NCBI RefSeq assembly: GCF_021134715.1
Contig: NC_060018.1
Coordinates: forward strand, 4,605,501 to 4,669,500
Length of the DNA stretch: 64,000 bases
Reading direction: 5' to 3'
Source: Daphnia pulex
Taxonomy: Eukaryota > Arthropoda > Branchiopoda > Diplostraca > Daphniidae
The notes below the pieces were generated by a model, which saw only the letters and a list, made by a program, of their open reading frames with translations, searched no databases and had not been told where the DNA came from. Positions within the stretch are counted from its first letter, which is position 1. The number at the start of each line of letters is the position of its first letter. The translations under genes were made by a program, and so were the position numbers. This document shows, piece by piece, positions 61,646 through 64,000 of this stretch.

Positions 61646-62214
61646 CAATTTTTTCTCACCCCTCCTCTTAAGCCTAATGGCTATTTTACCTTTTTGATAA
61701 TGAAGCAAAACGTCCCGTTCTCACCCAACCTCTACACCAATGCCTGACACCTTTTACGTAATGATATCCATGACCTTCGATTGAAATGCAAACTGGCCTT
61801 TCTTTCTGCAGGTGACTTTGCCGGGGATGGGTCTACAATAACCAATATCAAAATGAATACCAAATAGCTTACACTTGCGGCTATTGTACCTTTTTGATAA
61901 TGAAGCAACACGTGTCATTCTCGTTTCTCAGTCTCACCCAACCTCTACCACTGCATGACACGTTTTACGTAATGATCTCCGTGACCTTCGAGCGTCAAGG
62001 TCATAGAAACCGGCCTTTTTCTTTCTGCAGGTTGACGTTGCTGGGGATGGGTCTACAAAAACCAATATCAAAATAAATATCAAATCATAAATGATAATGG
62101 CTTAAATTTTAGTCACTTTAAAAATACCACATTTGACATTTGAGTCATTTGACTCGTTTCTTCGGTGAATGAATAAATCTTTCATTTCGAACCGTTTGAA
62201 GGACAGTTATATTC

Positions 62215-62655
62215 CAGCACTTACCAATGCTATGTTTAACGAAACTCAACATGAAGTTAATCTATGAAAAAAAAAGAAAAGATTTGAACTTGAACCTTCA
62301 CTGATGATCAGTTGACCATGACCACTTCCTTTTCACATAGATTCAACATATCTGGTTCTGATCAGACCAAAGAGAAATCAAGTCAGCAGCTACTCTGCCT
62401 ACTCACCTTTAACAAATATCTTTAAAAAACAGAAGCTTTTAATTGGTCTCGTAGAATGCATGCCATGATTGGAATTAATTGTGCTGTATTATTCCTTCTA
62501 GAAGAGACGAAAACACTGAAAAAATCCTTGTAAGAACTCCAGACGCAACATCACATTTCGAAGCCTCATCCTTTTCGAATCCCTAGTATTGAGAACTGAC
62601 ATGACAGTTGAAATTGAGCAATGTCTGGAGGATCGCAACAGTTAAATGACATAGG
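62215..62655 (+). pseudogene. Broken partial copy of the RAMA-domain gene
   Basis: Matches about 46635-46235 (minus strand of the parent) through ATGTTTAACGAAACT, ATCTGGTTCTGATCAGACC, an intron region ending TTCTAGAAGAGACGAAAAC, and ATGACAGTTGAAATTGAGCA. Small insertions (GATGATCAGTTGACCATGACCAC) and a deletion after GAGCA break the frame. The intron is retained, so it is a DNA-level duplicate. It abuts the outer end of the right arm. Confidence 0.85.
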
Positions 62656-63076
62656 TTGCTTTGAGTAAACCCTTCCCTATAAAACGGAACCAACAGGATA
62701 CCGTAAATGTTTAAAGAAGGTCGGGTCCTGAAGAAAAACTCGCTCGCGCAGCAAGGGATTAAAAGAGTAGTCAATTAGTCAATTACTCAAGTCTGAAATT
62801 GAACTAAACATATACTACAGATTATTTTTAGTGATTAATTGGGCGATAAAAGATTTCGGCGAGTTGATACGAAAAAGCAGACAAATAATTATTAACGAAA
62901 ATGTAACGGATTATTTTTCTACTAACAGATGGCGTGAATCACCAAAATAAGCGTTAAGCAAAAAAACTTTATCAGCTGTGCTACGTATTGTTGTGCTTAT
63001 TGAACGAAAACAATTTTGTACAAAAAAATTTGTTTGTTTCGAAAGTAAAATTACACATACCAAATTAATTACCAAC
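62656..63076. other. Upstream region of MMADHC
   Basis: About 420 bp without a gene; expected to hold the MMADHC promoter and 5' UTR. No TATA-initiator pair recognised. Confidence 0.5.
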
Positions 63077-64000
63077 ATGGCTTCGAGAGTAAGTATAAAA
63101 CTTTGATTTTGACGATTAAAACCAATTGGTTTTTCTTCAGTTTATCGCTATATGCTAGAATTTGTTGGATGGCTACTTATACTTATACACTGCCCTTTCC
63201 ACATATTAATAAAAACATTTTTTAAAATTCTTAAGCTACTGTCCCGACGTTATTTCATCATCTCTGGAAAAGATTTGAAATCTTATGCCAAAGCTCTGCA
63301 TCAGCCTCATGGGAAACATTTTTCATCCCAAGGAAGTGGTGATAAACGCCATCCACATGCAATTGTACTTCTAGATGAAAATGCTGATGGTAAGTTTAAA
63401 GCTGATCTTTTCTTCCAGATATTGCAGCTATTTTTTTTTCTAATGATAGGTACAACAGTGTGGCCAGATCCAAGTTTAGGATTACTAGGTCCAAAAGATT
63501 TGAGAATGCCCTTGCCTGGTAATGTTGGATTTTCTCATCGTATTTCTCCTTCTGTATCACCAGCTACTGTCCAAAGCACAAAAAAGACATGGCAGGATAC
63601 AGAACTGTTTTCCACATTAACTAATTACGAGAGGCAGTATCAAGTTGTAAAACAGTCAGCTCAAGAAGATCTTGATGAACTTAATTCAACAGAAATAGAA
63701 GAACTTTTATTGGACCTACCTCAGCCATCAGATGTCCTTGAATGTGTTGCTCAAGACTGTCCTAAACTCGTTCGAAAAGGTAAAAACAAACAGTTGTCAC
63801 ATTGAAAACCGCAAAATTTGCCTAAACTGCAGCTTGATTACTTTAGATTTTGCTGATCTTTTCCCCAGTCGTGATGTCACATTCGGCCCCTTGACTGTAG
63901 TAACATTGGCTCAGAAAACCAAAAGCGATATGAGCTCATGGAGTGAAGTTGTAGAATACGAAAGGGAAGAGCTCGTCGCCTGTGTACGTTGTTCTAGCAA
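63077..64000 (+). CDS. MMADHC: Cobalamin trafficking protein CblD (MMADHC), 3' partial
   Basis: Directs intracellular vitamin B12 to the mitochondrial methylmalonyl-CoA mutase and cytosolic methionine synthase branches, working with MMACHC. Exons: 63077-63088 (MASR), 63236-63389, 63450-63779, 63847-63983, with the rest beyond the window. Phases agree. Recognised by GTTVWPDPSLGLLGPKDLRMP with LPGNVGF, then ECVAQDCPKLVRKDFADLFPS and VTLAQKTKSDMSSWSEVVE, which follow the vertebrate protein block for block. The basic, Arg/Ser-containing N-terminus (MASRLLSRRYF) fits the mitochondrial targeting seen in the family. An alternative acceptor near 63140 hits a stop and was discarded. The last exon is taken to end at the GTACGT donor at 63984. 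Confidence 0.92.

Larger units (their letters stand above)
56027..62201 (-). repeat. Right arm of the giant inverted repeat
   Basis: Reverse-complement copy of 49703-55877. Small differences are visible, for example one base in the pair 51217/60687, a 5-bp indel near 61930, and several indels between 56.0 and 57.0 kb. Confidence 0.93.

Overview
The window looks like nuclear DNA from a small-genome arthropod, most probably a branchiopod crustacean of the Daphnia type. This is an inference from gene content, from very intron-rich genes with many introns of about 60-80 bp, from AT-rich non-coding DNA, and from a Tyr-rich YYT-repeat secreted protein family. Coding regions are split, so the gene models were assembled by hand from open reading frames, GT-AG sites and phase matching.

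Layout. 1-8002 (+): an M13 zinc metallopeptidase of the neprilysin/ECE type in about 20 exons, 5' end outside the window. One of its exons is interrupted at 3002-3396 by an insertion with a 19-bp target duplication that can be spliced out seamlessly. 9051-13119 (-): bifunctional trehalose-6-phosphate synthase/phosphatase, 9 exons, 870 aa. 13.3-27.2 kb: a long non-coding stretch holding a 2.76-kb non-autonomous DIRS-type tyrosine-recombinase retrotransposon (22427-25190) whose two ends and internal complementary region can all be read. 27227-42924 (+): a forked/espin-type actin-bundling ankyrin protein with at least two phase-compatible alternative first exons and a very large intron 2. 43844-44734 (+): SZRD1 (SUZ domain-containing 1). 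44967-47521 (-): a 775-aa protein of unknown function with a RAMA-like domain.

47.8-62.7 kb is a rearranged accessory region. A giant inverted repeat (arms about 49703-55877 and 56027-62201, short spacer) carries mirror-image copies of decayed Tyr-rich secreted-protein genes, an intron-containing fragment of an AIFM1-like flavoprotein gene embedded between them, a piggyBac-type MITE and a dispersed repeat. A third copy of that repeat lies at 47797-49105. Directly beyond the right arm is a broken fragment of the RAMA-domain gene. 63077-64000 (+): the 5' part of MMADHC (cobalamin trafficking protein), running off the window.

The genes are ordinary independent eukaryotic loci (cuticle/bristle cytoskeleton, trehalose synthesis, peptide processing, B12 metabolism) and do not form a pathway together. 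The most unusual signals are the hairpin insertion acting as a seamless new intron, the compact DIRS element whose gag appears to splice across its pol remnants, and the palindromic duplication containing chimeric AIFM1/Tyr-rich sequence.
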